Of a DNA stretch of 17,267 nt, positions 1 to 8,117 are shown piece by piece. The stretch is taken from contig WTHE01000567.1 in assembly GCA_011523315.1 (NCBI GenBank), positions 1 through 17,267 on the forward strand, read 5' to 3'. The notes under the pieces are model-generated. The model was not told the DNA's origin. It was given only the letters and a program-made list of their open reading frames with translations, and did not search any database. Each line of letters opens with the position of its first letter. The first letter of the stretch is position 1. The translations under genes were made by a program, and so were the position numbers. Origin of the DNA: Candidatus Binatota bacterium (lineage in GTDB: Bacteria > Desulfobacterota > Binatia > Bin18).

Positions 1-507
1 GCTGAGGAGCGATTTTTTCCCGACCGGTCGGTCAGCTTCAGTCTGGAGGACGGGGAGTCTATTCGCCTACGGGGCAGGATTGACCGGATCGATGTGTCCA
101 GCGCCGGACCACAGGCTCGGATCATTGACTATAAGACCGGCCGCGCGCCGCGCGGTCGGTTTGCCCGCGGCACAGCCCTGCAACTCCCGCTGTATCTGTT
201 TGCGGCCCGCAGCCTGCGGCCCGACCTGGTATGGGAATCGGCCGGCTATGTCGGGCTGGGTCAACGGGTCCACACCCCGGCTCCGGCCTTCAGCTCAGAG
301 ACCTGGCCGGAGGCGGCGGGTGTGCTGCGGCAGATCCTGACCATCATCCTGAAGGGAATACGCTCGGGCTGCTTTTTTCCACACCCGGACACCTGTCGCC
401 CGTGTCCTTTTCCTGACATCTGCGGCAGTCAGGTCGAGCAACGCATGCGCCACAAGCGCCACGACCCGCGCTGGGCCGTGCTGCACCAGCTGGGCGCGAT
501 TGACTGA
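1..507 (+). CDS. addB: AddB-like PD-(D/E)XK nuclease with Fe-S cysteine cluster, C-terminal part (5' end outside window)
   Basis: This is the last 168 codons of a longer gene, open from the first base of the window. Numbering from the window edge, an intact RecB/AddB-type nuclease core is visible: GRID with Asp28, then IIDYKTG with Asp43 and Lys45, then QLPLY with Gln61 and Tyr65. Near the end are four cysteines (C124, C132, C135, C141); the C-x2-C-x5-C part matches the Fe-S staple of AddB nucleases. In the family this subunit cuts one DNA strand during double-strand-break processing and works with an AddA helicase-nuclease. The AddA-like gene starts 9 bases downstream with its ribosome site partly in this gene's stop region, so the two are surely cotranscribed. 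A stand-alone RecB-family exonuclease is less likely given that neighbour. Family is clear; exact subunit name is inferred because the helicase-like N-terminal part is not visible. Confidence 0.85.
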   Translation, partial: AEERFFPDRSVSFSLEDGESIRLRGRIDRIDVSSAGPQARIIDYKTGRAPRGRFARGTALQLPLYLFAARSLRPDLVWESAGYVGLGQRVHTPAPAFSSETWPEAAGVLRQILTIILKGIRSGCFFPHPDTCRPCPFPDICGSQVEQRMRHKRHDPRWAVLHQLGAID

Positions 508-516
508 GGAGAGAGC

Positions 517-3500
517 GTGGCCGACGGCACGCAACAAATAGTCGAGACGGACGCCGAGCCACGTCAGCGGGCGGCGACCGAACTCGACACCAGCTTTCTG
601 GTCGAAGCCGGGGCGGGCACGGGCAAGACGAGTGTGCTGCTCCAGCGGCTGCTGACGGTGCTGCGGACCGGTCGGAGCCGTCTGGAACGGATAGCCGCCA
701 TTACCTTCACCGAAAAGGCGGCGACCGAACTCCGCATACGGCTACGAACCGAGATTGACGCCGCCCTGGGCACCCAACTCGGCCAGGCGGAACGGGACAA
801 TCTGCGCGCAGCTCGTCTGCAGCTTGAGCGAGCTTCGATTCTGACTGTCCACGCCTTTTGCGCACTGCTGCTCCGCGAGCGGCCTCTTGAGGCACGGGTC
901 GATCCGAACTTCGGCATATTGGATGGGGTCGGCAGGCGGGTCATTCAGGAGCAAACCTGGCGGGACTGGCTGGCCCAAGAGATGGAGTCGAGACCCGACA
1001 GCCTCAGAACCGCCCTGCGAGCCGGTCTCAGCCTGGCCCATGTGCGGGCCTTGCGTGACTTCGTGGTTGAGCAGCGTGACTGTTTGGCGCTCCTGCCCGA
1101 GCCGCTGGCCTCCCCCCTGCCACAATTCCGGCACGCCTTTCGGCAGGCTGCCGAGCGGCTGTCCCAGCTCGGGTCCGCGTGCAGCGAGCCGAGCGACCGG
1201 GCCTTTGTGCAGCTGATGGCTCTCAGCCAACAGCTGCCCGACCACGACGCTGACCCGCTTTGGGAACGGCTGCTGTACAACCCGCTGGACCTCTCGGAGC
1301 GGCTTGGCAACAAAACGCACTGGCGCCCGGCCTCCAGCCTGGACGAGGTCCGCAGCTGTTTTGCCCAGCTGCGTGTCGCCCACCGCCAGGCCCGCGCAGC
1401 CTGGGTGCACAACCACACGCTTGCGCTTGTCCGCTGGCTGGGCGGCTATCTGGCGGTGTATGACGACACGAAACGCCAGAGAACGTGTCTGGATTTTCCC
1501 GACCTGCTGCTCTCCACCCGGGACCTGTTGGCCGATAACCTGGAGGTTCGGCGGTATTTTCAGCACAAATTCGATTTTCTTCTGGTAGACGAATTCCAGG
1601 ACACCGATCCCCTGCAAGCCGAAATTGTCTTTTTTCTGGCCGAGCACACGCCTCGGGCGCGCGACTGGAGCCAGGTCGTGCTGAAACCCGGCAAACTGTT
1701 TCTGGTCGGCGACCCGCACCAGTCGATCTACCGTTTTCGACGCGCCGATTTAGACGTCTATCGGCTCGTCCGGACCATCATCGAAGGCCAGGGCAAGGTT
1801 GTTGGTCTGGCGAGCAACTTCCGCACCCGGGCACCGATTCTGGACTGGATCAATGACACGTTTTCCCGCGCCTTTGCCCCCGCCGCAGCTGAAGACGGCC
1901 TGCAATACCGGCCACTCCAAGCAACCCGTCAGGAAGAGCCCCAGGACAACCCGGCGGACACCCCAGCCTCGGGACCGGCGGTCATCCCCGTGCCGGTCTC
2001 CGCAGCCCGGCTGTCGTCCCGGCCGAGACGCGAAGACCTGCGCCGGGCCGAGGCCCAAACCGTGGCCGCCTTCCTTGCCCACCGCCTCGGGGAGGCAGAC
2101 CAAACGCTCAGCCCCGGCGATATTGCCGTGCTGTTTCGGACCTATCGCGCCATGGACGCCTACGAGGAAGCCTTTCAGAACGCCGCCATTCCGTATCAGA
2201 TTCTGGGCGGGCGTCAGTATATGACGCGCGACGAGGTCGAGGAGCTACGCGTCCTGCTGCGCGCCATCGACAGTCCGGCCGATAGTACCGCCCTGGTAGC
2301 GAGTTTACGGTCGTCGCTGTTCGGCTTTTCCGATGAGGCGCTGGCCCATTTCGTCGGGGCGGGGGGAGTCTTGCAGTACACCGCTGGGCCGCTGCCGGAC
2401 GGGCTGCCGGACGCGGACCGTTTTGCCGCGGCTTTTGCGCTATTACGTGAGCTGCACGCCCGCTCTCGGCAGTGCAGCCCGTCAACATTGCTGTACGAAC
2501 TCTATACCCGGACCCATCTTCTGCCCCTGTTCGCGCTCCGCCCGCAGAGAAACCAGCGGACGGCCAACCTGCTCAAACTGATCGAGCTGGCCCACAGCCT
2601 GGCCGACCAGGGCATCCGCAGCTTGAGCGCTTTCAACCGTTTTCTGAGCCATCACCATCAGGCGACCGAAGAGGGCGAGGCGGTGATTGCCGAAGAGCAT
2701 CATCCGACCGTCCGCTTCCTGACCATTCATAAGGCCAAAGGGCTCGAGTTTCCGGTCGTGATTCTGGCCGATGCGGTCCTCACCCCAAGCCGTCCGAGTC
2801 GAACCGGCCTGATCGAACGCGGCTACACACCGCCGTCACTGACACACGCGGAGGGAGAGTCAGGCCGGCTCTCCCAGCCCCAGGGCCGTCTTGAGCTGCG
2901 ACTCGGTCCACACTCCCTGGCCTGGCAAACGCGCGGCTGGCAGGAGGTCGTGTCCCGTGAGGGAGACCGCGAGGAGGCCGAAGAGCGACGCCTGTGGTAT
3001 GTCGCGGCAACCCGGGCCCGCGACCAGCTCATCGTGCCGGTGCTGCCCGAGTTGGAGGGCAGCACCGGCCAGAGCCTGTGGCGAGTCTTCGAGAACCGGA
3101 CCCCCGACCCCCGGCCGGACTTCCCAGCTCCGCAAACCGATATGCCCGCCACAGACCGCCCAGGGCTTACCCGTTCAGGGCCACTCCCCTCCATCCTGCC
3201 CGATCAGGCCGCGTTGGCTCACTACCAAGCCTGGCAGGTGGAGCAGCGGGCGATCAGGCAACACGGCAGACGGCCGCCGACCGTGTCTGAGCTGAGCGTC
3301 GGATCTCTCATCCCCGCCGCCCATGACCACACCGAAAAGGGCAACGATGATAACCGCTGGATCAGAAAGAGATCATCGTTGCCCTTTGCTCCCAGGCCGC
3401 TCGGTCACGCCCTCCGTATGGCCCTGAAGCGGGGGACCGAGCCGGATCTCGACACGGTCTGGAACAGCCCGCTGTTGAGCAGAGCCCGTGCCGCCCAGGA

Positions 3501-3849
3501 ATGTTTTGCCGAGCTGCCGTTCAGCCTGCACTACCAGACGCCGTCTCGCACCGACACGGTCCTGAACGGCGTGATTGATCTGGCCTTTCTTGAGAACGGG
3601 GCCTGGGTCATTGTTGGCCTGAAGGACGACGTACTTTCTGACGGGCAGGCCGAGCCCCGGGCTGCCCGCTACCGCTCCGAGCTGTGCGTGTATGCCCTTG
3701 CCCTTGAGCAATTGAGCGTCTATCCGGTACGGGACTTGGTGGTCCTGTTCGCCCGCTCGGCCACAGATGTGCACTTTGTCTGGAATGACCGGGCCCGGGC
3801 AGACGCCCAGACCCTGCTTGACCAGACCCGGCCCAGACCCGAAAGGTGA
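517..3849 (+). CDS. addA: AddA/RecB-like UvrD-family helicase with degenerate C-terminal nuclease domain
   Basis: An SF1 helicase of 1110 aa, near the usual AddA length. Motifs in order: Walker A EAGAGTGKT (Lys37), Ia ITFTEKAATELR, Walker B LLVDEFQDTD (Asp358, Glu359), III VGDPHQSIYRFRRAD, IV SNFRT, V TIHKAKGLEFPVV, VI LWYVAATRARDQL (Arg833, Arg835). The C-terminal nuclease domain keeps GVID (Asp1021) and Lys1036, but the usual D-Y-K is G-L-K (Gly1034) and the usual Q-x3-Y is E1055-x3-Y1059, so this nuclease is probably inactive. Role by family: unwinding broken DNA ends and loading recombinase with the upstream AddB-like partner. Residues 941-957 are an extra 17-aa segment encoded by a perfect hairpin. 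The GTG start at 517 follows a GAGGAGAG ribosome site and begins shortly before the first helicase motif. Helicase assignment is near certain; nuclease loss is inferred from residues. Confidence 0.93.
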   Translation: MADGTQQIVETDAEPRQRAATELDTSFLVEAGAGTGKTSVLLQRLLTVLRTGRSRLERIAAITFTEKAATELRIRLRTEIDAALGTQLGQAERDNLRAARLQLERASILTVHAFCALLLRERPLEARVDPNFGILDGVGRRVIQEQTWRDWLAQEMESRPDSLRTALRAGLSLAHVRALRDFVVEQRDCLALLPEPLASPLPQFRHAFRQAAERLSQLGSACSEPSDRAFVQLMALSQQLPDHDADPLWERLLYNPLDLSERLGNKTHWRPASSLDEVRSCFAQLRVAHRQARAAWVHNHTLALVRWLGGYLAVYDDTKRQRTCLDFPDLLLSTRDLLADNLEVRRYFQHKFDFLLVDEFQDTDPLQAEIVFFLAEHTPRARDWSQVVLKPGKLFLVGDPHQSIYRFRRADLDVYRLVRTIIEGQGKVVGLASNFRTRAPILDWINDTFSRAFAPAAAEDGLQYRPLQATRQEEPQDNPADTPASGPAVIPVPVSAARLSSRPRREDLRRAEAQTVAAFLAHRLGEADQTLSPGDIAVLFRTYRAMDAYEEAFQNAAIPYQILGGRQYMTRDEVEELRVLLRAIDSPADSTALVASLRSSLFGFSDEALAHFVGAGGVLQYTAGPLPDGLPDADRFAAAFALLRELHARSRQCSPSTLLYELYTRTHLLPLFALRPQRNQRTANLLKLIELAHSLADQGIRSLSAFNRFLSHHHQATEEGEAVIAEEHHPTVRFLTIHKAKGLEFPVVILADAVLTPSRPSRTGLIERGYTPPSLTHAEGESGRLSQPQGRLELRLGPHSLAWQTRGWQEVVSREGDREEAEERRLWYVAATRARDQLIVPVLPELEGSTGQSLWRVFENRTPDPRPDFPAPQTDMPATDRPGLTRSGPLPSILPDQAALAHYQAWQVEQRAIRQHGRRPPTVSELSVGSLIPAAHDHTEKGNDDNRWIRKRSSLPFAPRPLGHALRMALKRGTEPDLDTVWNSPLLSRARAAQECFAELPFSLHYQTPSRTDTVLNGVIDLAFLENGAWVIVGLKDDVLSDGQAEPRAARYRSELCVYALALEQLSVYPVRDLVVLFARSATDVHFVWNDRARADAQTLLDQTRPRPER
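3336..3387 (+). repeat. Palindromic element inside addA: perfect 16-bp inverted repeat, read in frame
   Basis: The left arm AAAGGGCAACGATGAT (3336-3351) and right arm ATCATCGTTGCCCTTT (3372-3387) are exact reverse complements separated by 20 bases. The codons 3337-3387 encode 17 residues, KGNDDNRWIRKRSSLPF, at the entry to the nuclease domain, a composition unlike the Arg/Leu/Ala-rich surroundings. A similar hairpin of 17 codons in the same phase lies in proS. The repeat is seen directly; its status as an inserted element is inference. Confidence 0.8.
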
Positions 3850-3889
3850 ATGAGGATAAGCGGCCGCAGAGGAAGAAGCATTGTTCACC
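3845..3889 (+). repeat. Short hairpin spanning the addA stop codon, possible relative of the palindromic elements
   Basis: GGTGAA at 3845-3850, which contains the addA stop codon, pairs with TTCACC at 3884-3889. Inside are GAGGATAA on the left and AAGCATTG on the right. The hairpin after the PadR-type gene has GAGGATGAA and AAGCATCC in the same order. The stem is only 6 bp, and no T-tract follows, so it is not a convincing terminator. Confidence 0.4.
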
Positions 3890-3913
3890 GTATTTCACTG
3901 ATGAGCCAACTGC

Positions 3914-5050
3914 ATGAGCCAGACCGTAACAACCGCTGCGTTTCCTGAACAGGAATTTTACCTCAAAGAATTTCGCGCCAAGAGCTTCCTGTTCAGCCTG
4001 CGAGCCAGAGATTTGCGAGACGCGGCAGCGGTCGAGACGCTGGCCGAGGTGTGCCAACAGCTGACGCGCAATGAAGCGCGGCTGATCGTGCTGATCGAAA
4101 CCGACGACTCGGACCGGCGCTGGCTGGAACGTCTGCGCACGGCCCTGGCGGTCCGGTTCGTTTCGCTGCCGGCTGGAGCTGACGACAAGCTCGTCCTGGA
4201 ACAGGTGTGGACGGTTCTCAGAACCGGCCCGATCTTTGTCGGCCTGTGGCCAGCCCCTCAGGGGCGCAGCGCCGGGCAACGCCTGGCCGTTCGTCTCAAG
4301 GTGCACAAGCTCGTCATCCTCGACCCGGACGGCGGTCTCAGCGCCGGGGGCGGCCGGGTGTCTTTCATGAACGGCAGCGTGCTGAACGAACTCCTGCGTC
4401 AGCCCCAGGCGGCCGGCCCGGATGTCCACCGCCCGCTGTTGGACTCGGTCCGGGCGGCCTTGGAGGGTGGAGTCGGCTCAGTATCACTGTGTCGGCCTGC
4501 GGATGTCGCACGGGAGCTGTTCACCTATGAGGGGCGGGGGACGCTCTTGACGCTGGCCGATTACTGTCGGGTCGAGCCGCTGGGGCTCGACGATTTTCAT
4601 GAGGCAGAGCGGCTGATCCAGCGCGGCGAACGCGAGGGTTACCTCAAACCTCGGAGCCGGCAAGAGACGGTACTGCTGCTGCTGCACGGCTACGGCGCCC
4701 GGCTCGGAGCGGTGGGCGGAGAGCTGGCCGGCTTCTGTGCCCTGCTGCCCTATCCCGGACAACAGGCTGGAGAAATCGTGGGGCTGTACACCATCACCCG
4801 TTTCCAGGGTGAGGGAATCGGTGGCCGTTTGGTCGGCACGATGATAGAACGGGCTCGGACAGCCGGTTTGGACTATGTGTTTGCCTGTACCTCCCAGGCT
4901 GGGGCGAGCCGTCTGTTCGAGCGCTGTGGTTTTCGGCGGGTGACGGCCGAACAGGTCCCGGCCGACAAATGGCAGCACTACGAGCCGGCCAGGAAAAAAA
5001 CCATACAGGTGTATCGGATAGACCTCACGGTCAGACAGGCGGACCTATGA
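3914..5050 (+). CDS. N-acetylglutamate synthase-like protein (degenerate amino-acid-kinase domain plus GNAT domain)
   Basis: A 378-aa protein with the two-domain plan of ArgA-type N-acetylglutamate synthases, which acetylate glutamate with acetyl-CoA at the first step of arginine synthesis. Residues about 15-200 resemble the amino-acid-kinase fold (FYLKEFRAKSF at the start, KLVILDPDGG in the middle, and ARELFTYEGRGT at its end, like the ELFT-x2-G-x-GT of the family), but without the kinase glycine loop. Residues about 215-378 are a GNAT acetyltransferase: the acetyl-CoA loop is RFQGEGIGGRLV, and the tail VPADKWQHYEPARKK matches the synthase-specific KW-x-x-Y ending. The start at 3914 is the first in-frame ATG before the conserved region; there is no strong ribosome site. 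Its TGA overlaps the next gene's ATG. A GNAT of other specificity is the main alternative. No other arginine gene is nearby. Confidence 0.75.
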   Translation: MSQTVTTAAFPEQEFYLKEFRAKSFLFSLRARDLRDAAAVETLAEVCQQLTRNEARLIVLIETDDSDRRWLERLRTALAVRFVSLPAGADDKLVLEQVWTVLRTGPIFVGLWPAPQGRSAGQRLAVRLKVHKLVILDPDGGLSAGGGRVSFMNGSVLNELLRQPQAAGPDVHRPLLDSVRAALEGGVGSVSLCRPADVARELFTYEGRGTLLTLADYCRVEPLGLDDFHEAERLIQRGEREGYLKPRSRQETVLLLLHGYGARLGAVGGELAGFCALLPYPGQQAGEIVGLYTITRFQGEGIGGRLVGTMIERARTAGLDYVFACTSQAGASRLFERCGFRRVTAEQVPADKWQHYEPARKKTIQVYRIDLTVRQADL

Positions 5051-5928
5051 TTGTCGGCATTGATATTGGCGGGTCAACAACCGACGCCGTTCTGCTGGAC
5101 AAAGAAACGATCCGGGTCGAAACCCTGGAGACCGGCGACCCGCTGGCGGCGGCGGCCGGGGCTTTGGGCAAGCTGTTGAACAGTGCCGGACACAAACTGA
5201 CCGATATTCGGGCGATTGCCGCCAGCGGTGGAGGCAGCCACCAATTGGCGGACCAGATCTTTGGCGTACCGGTGGTAAAGGTTCCGGAAATCACCGCCAT
5301 CGGGGTCGGCGGCAGCAGCCTGGCCGGCCGGTCGGACGCGCTCGTCGTCTCCCTCGGCACGGGAACCGCCCTGGTTTCCGTACGCCAAGACCGGATCCTG
5401 CATCTGGGCGGCACCGGCATAGGCGGTGGCACGCTGCGCGGTCTGGCACGCCATTGTCTCGGCATTACCCAGCTGGAGACGCTTGAACAGCTGGCCGCCC
5501 AGGGAGATTTAAGCCAGATTGACCTGACCGTCGGCGATATTGCGGGCGGACCGGTCGGCATTGTCCCGGCCAAAGCGGTGGCCAGCCATTTCGGCAAACT
5601 CCAGACCGACCCGTCTCAAGCCGACAAAGCCCTGGGTCTGGTCAACATGGTGGCCTGGATTACCTTCAGCCTGAGCATGTTTGCGGCTCAGACCCGTCAG
5701 CATGAACACATCGTCTTTACCGGAAAACTGACCCGCTTGGAGGCGTTCAAAAAACGGCTCGCGGCGCTGACGCCCCGTCGTGGCGTAGATTTCAGCATCC
5801 CTCCCCACGCCGAGTATGCGACCGCTATTGGCGCGGCCCGGACCGTCAGCAGGACCGCCCAGACCGAGGGCGCTCCTGCCGAGCCAGGTGCCAATCCGTC
5901 TCTTGACTTCTCGGCCAAGCGTTCTTAG
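5047..5928 (+). CDS. coaW: Type II pantothenate kinase (CoaW-like)
   Basis: A 293-aa ASKHA-fold kinase. The phosphate-1 loop DIGGSTTDAVL lies at the N-terminus (residues 5-15), VSLGTGTALV is the second phosphate motif, and GGTGIGGGTLRGL is the signature stretch of type II pantothenate kinases; a FTGKLTR adenosine-side motif follows. The enzyme phosphorylates pantothenate, the first committed step of coenzyme A synthesis, in the cytoplasm. The start chosen is ATG 5047, whose first bases overlap the upstream stop (ATGA), a typical translational coupling; a longer reading from 4969 would add 26 residues of out-of-frame acetyltransferase sequence. Coupling to an acetyl-CoA-using enzyme fits loosely. 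The last 25 or so residues are Pro/Ser-rich and not conserved in appearance. A BadF/BadG-type ATPase or glucokinase-like protein is less likely because of the GTGIGGGT motif. Confidence 0.85.
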   Translation: MIVGIDIGGSTTDAVLLDKETIRVETLETGDPLAAAAGALGKLLNSAGHKLTDIRAIAASGGGSHQLADQIFGVPVVKVPEITAIGVGGSSLAGRSDALVVSLGTGTALVSVRQDRILHLGGTGIGGGTLRGLARHCLGITQLETLEQLAAQGDLSQIDLTVGDIAGGPVGIVPAKAVASHFGKLQTDPSQADKALGLVNMVAWITFSLSMFAAQTRQHEHIVFTGKLTRLEAFKKRLAALTPRRGVDFSIPPHAEYATAIGAARTVSRTAQTEGAPAEPGANPSLDFSAKRS

Positions 5929-6110
5929 GATGGGGGGGCGCTCCATTGCGGACCAGGATGTAGCGCCTAATTGGGGAGCCTTCCTAACCAATTTGTACCG
6001 TTTAGGCGACACTATTCCACCGGCACGTTCTGTGCCCCTCATTCTCGCCCGGACTGCTACCGGCGCCGTTCACCCGTACTGTGCCACCAGATCACACATA
6101 TAGGGGTCCT

Positions 6111-7865
6111 ATGGAAAAACGGAAAGAAACCAGCAGGAAAAAGCCGCCTTCCGCCTCAAAAGGAACGGGTGCCCGCACCGCGACAGACGCCCATGTCCTT
6201 TCCGCTCCAAAAGCCGCACCGGCAGAAGACATTGACGGCGTCATGTCTATCCTCGAGGAAATAGACGTCGAAGCGGCCGACGTGCTCGATGACGAGAATA
6301 ATATCAGCATCGAGATTCCCAAGCGTGGAGAAGAGGACTGGGAGGAAGAGACGGTTGTGGCCGAAGAGCCGCAGATCACCGACACCTCAGACCCGGTTCG
6401 CATGTATCTTCAGGAGATGGGCAATATCCCGCTGTTGAGCCGTGAAGAAGAGGTGGCGATTGCCAAAGAGATCGAGGCGGGCGAAAAACGCATCAAGCAG
6501 GAAGTCTTCTCGTCGCCGCTGGCCCTCCGCTACGTCGTCTCTCTGGGCGAAAAGCTCAAACAGGAAGAAATCGAACCCCGCTATATTTTTGGCGACGACG
6601 ACGAGGTCGAAGCGGCCGGCAAGGAAGACCACCGGATTACCCTGTTCCTCAGCAAGCTGACTTCGCTGAAACGTATCGCCGGAGAGATGGCCAAGCTTGA
6701 CCAGCTGAGACGCAAACGCCTGCCGGTCAAAGAACGTCAAAAAGCGGTCAAAAAGGCGAGCGATGTGAAGCACAAAACGCAGCTCGCCCTGGAAAGCGTC
6801 CCCCTCGGTCGGCGTCATATCGGCGTTATTGCCGCCAAGCTCAAAGAAGTCGGCGACCTGATAGAGGAGTGCCGGCGGGCGGTCCGCTTTCAGGAAGAAA
6901 TCGTCCACCGCAAGGCGTCCGAGATCGTTTCTCTGTCGCGCGGTCTGAAATCCGGCGTCCAGCGGGCGGTCAGACGGCCCGAAGAGCTGAGCAAAACCCA
7001 GATCCAGAAAATCCAAAAGGCGAGCCAGGTGATCCACACCGCGCGGCGCAAGGTCCAGAAAATCGAAGCCGAACTGGGCATCAGCAGCGAGGACTTGCAC
7101 AGCTCGCTGTACAGCATCTCTCGCGGCGAAGCCCAGGCTCAAGAGGGCAAACGGCGTTTGATCGAGGCCAATCTGCGCCTGGTCGTCAGTATTGCCAAAC
7201 GCTACGTCAACCGCGGCCTGGGCTTTCTGGACCTCATCCAGGAGGGGAATATCGGCCTGATGCGGGCGGTAGAAAAATTCGAGTATCAGCGCGGCTACAA
7301 ATTCTCGACCTATGCCACCTGGTGGATCCGCCAGTCGGTCAGCCGCGCCATTGCCGACCAGGCGCGCACGATCCGCATCCCCGTCCATATGATCGAAACG
7401 ATCAACAAAGTGCTGCGCACCTCGCGCTATCTGGTCCAGCAGCTGGGACGCGAACCCTCGCCCGAGGAGATCGCGGCCCAGATGGAGGTGCCGCCCGACA
7501 AGGTCCGCAAGGTCCTCAAGATTGTCAAAGAGCCGGTGTCGCTGGAAACCCCGATTGGCGATGACGAAGAGAGTTCGCTGGGCGATTTTGTTGAGGACCG
7601 CCAGACCCTGTCTCCGGCCGACGCCGCCATGGCGCTGAGCCTCGAAGAGCAAACCCGCAAAGTGCTGGCGACGCTCACCCCGCGCGAAGAGCAGATTCTG
7701 CGCATGCGCTTCGGCATTGACGAAAAGACCGATTACACCCTGGAAGAAGTGGGCCAGCGCTTCGCGGTCACCCGCGAACGCATCCGTCAGATTGAGGCCA
7801 AGGCGCTGCGGAAATTACGCAATCCGACCCGGGCCAAGAGCCTCGAAGCGTTTATTGACGGCTGA
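6111..7865 (+). CDS. rpoD: RNA polymerase primary sigma factor (RpoD, sigma-70)
   Basis: A 584-aa primary sigma factor that directs RNA polymerase to housekeeping promoters. Region 1.2 is DPVRMYLQEMGNIPLLSREEE; a long charged non-conserved region follows; region 2 contains NLRLVVSIAKRYVNRGLGF, DLIQEGNIGLMRAVEKFEY and YATWWIRQSVSRAI (core binding, -10 melting); region 3 begins TIRIPVHMIE; region 4 ends with the helix-turn-helix VTRERIRQIEAKALRKLR that reads the -35 box. Region 1.1 looks shortened: only a DIDGVMSILEEIDVEAADVL stretch remains of the usual N-terminal domain, after a Lys/Pro/Ala-rich tail. ATG 6111 with AGGGG four bases upstream is preferred over an in-frame GTG at 6081, which lacks a ribosome site. 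The 182-base gap before it contains a 7-bp inverted repeat (CGCCTAA at 5964, TTAGGCG at 6002) and no promoter that I can call. Confidence 0.97.
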   Translation: MEKRKETSRKKPPSASKGTGARTATDAHVLSAPKAAPAEDIDGVMSILEEIDVEAADVLDDENNISIEIPKRGEEDWEEETVVAEEPQITDTSDPVRMYLQEMGNIPLLSREEEVAIAKEIEAGEKRIKQEVFSSPLALRYVVSLGEKLKQEEIEPRYIFGDDDEVEAAGKEDHRITLFLSKLTSLKRIAGEMAKLDQLRRKRLPVKERQKAVKKASDVKHKTQLALESVPLGRRHIGVIAAKLKEVGDLIEECRRAVRFQEEIVHRKASEIVSLSRGLKSGVQRAVRRPEELSKTQIQKIQKASQVIHTARRKVQKIEAELGISSEDLHSSLYSISRGEAQAQEGKRRLIEANLRLVVSIAKRYVNRGLGFLDLIQEGNIGLMRAVEKFEYQRGYKFSTYATWWIRQSVSRAIADQARTIRIPVHMIETINKVLRTSRYLVQQLGREPSPEEIAAQMEVPPDKVRKVLKIVKEPVSLETPIGDDEESSLGDFVEDRQTLSPADAAMALSLEEQTRKVLATLTPREEQILRMRFGIDEKTDYTLEEVGQRFAVTRERIRQIEAKALRKLRNPTRAKSLEAFIDG

Positions 7866-7880
7866 GCCTGACACCGGCAC

Positions 7881-7915
7881 GGTGAACGAGGATGAATCCC
7901 TCATCAAGAAGAGCG
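7881..7915 (+). repeat. Unpaired match to the palindromic-element core, between rpoD and the small ORF
   Basis: GGTGAACGAGGATGAA (7881-7896) matches the left half of the hairpin at the addA stop (GGTGAATGAGGATAA) and the core of the hairpin at 16157 (GGACGAGGATGAA). The right side, AAGAAGAGCGT, resembles AAGAAGCATTGT of the addA hairpin, but no outer stem pairs. It may be a decayed copy or chance. Confidence 0.3.
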
Positions 7916-7929
7916 TACTGGGAGGATAT

Positions 7930-8091
7930 GTGAGTCAGAAAAATCTCGAGAAGCAGCTGAAAAAATGGCGCGAAGACCGCGCCCGCAAAGCGCCGGCCCA
8001 GGCCCCGGCCGACCGGCGTACTCTACGCGTCAACGGCCAAGACGTGATTGTCATCAAACGTGGCCGCAGCAAACTCAACAGCGTCCAATAG
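7930..8091 (+). CDS. Small basic protein of unknown function, 53 aa
   Basis: I do not recognise a family. The product is 53 aa, rich in Lys, Arg and Gln: an N-terminal amphipathic helix-like part (NLEKQLKKWREDRARK), a short Ala/Pro linker, then a compact segment RRTLRVNGQDVIVIKRGRSK that reads as two beta strands around a Gly turn. The GTG at 7930 has GGAGG at 7921-7925, four bases upstream, which is why I choose it; an in-frame GTG at 7882 would make a 69-aa form but has no ribosome site. It follows rpoD by 64 bases on the same strand and ends 26 bases before a convergent gene, so it may be cotranscribed with rpoD. A nucleic-acid-binding role is possible from charge, but that is speculation. 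Confidence 0.6.
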   Translation: MSQKNLEKQLKKWREDRARKAPAQAPADRRTLRVNGQDVIVIKRGRSKLNSVQ

Positions 8092-8117
8092 AGGCTGACA
8101 CCTTCCCACCTGCGATT

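Noticed and set aside
742..1719. Long antisense open frame (325 codons) across addA
   Set aside because: It lies opposite the helicase motifs and is a by-product of high-GC codon use; no domain is visible.
5964..6008. 7-bp inverted repeat CGCCTAA/TTAGGCG upstream of rpoD
   Set aside because: Arms are short with 31 bases between them; I cannot tell it from chance and do not call it an operator.
6081..6110. Alternative GTG start for rpoD, 10 codons upstream
   Set aside because: No ribosome site precedes it, while ATG 6111 has AGGGG upstream and leads directly into a typical Lys-rich N-terminus.
6387..7652. Long antisense open frame (421 codons) across rpoD
   Set aside because: It mirrors conserved sigma-factor codons, has Leu/Asp/Phe-rich low-information sequence and no ribosome site worth calling.
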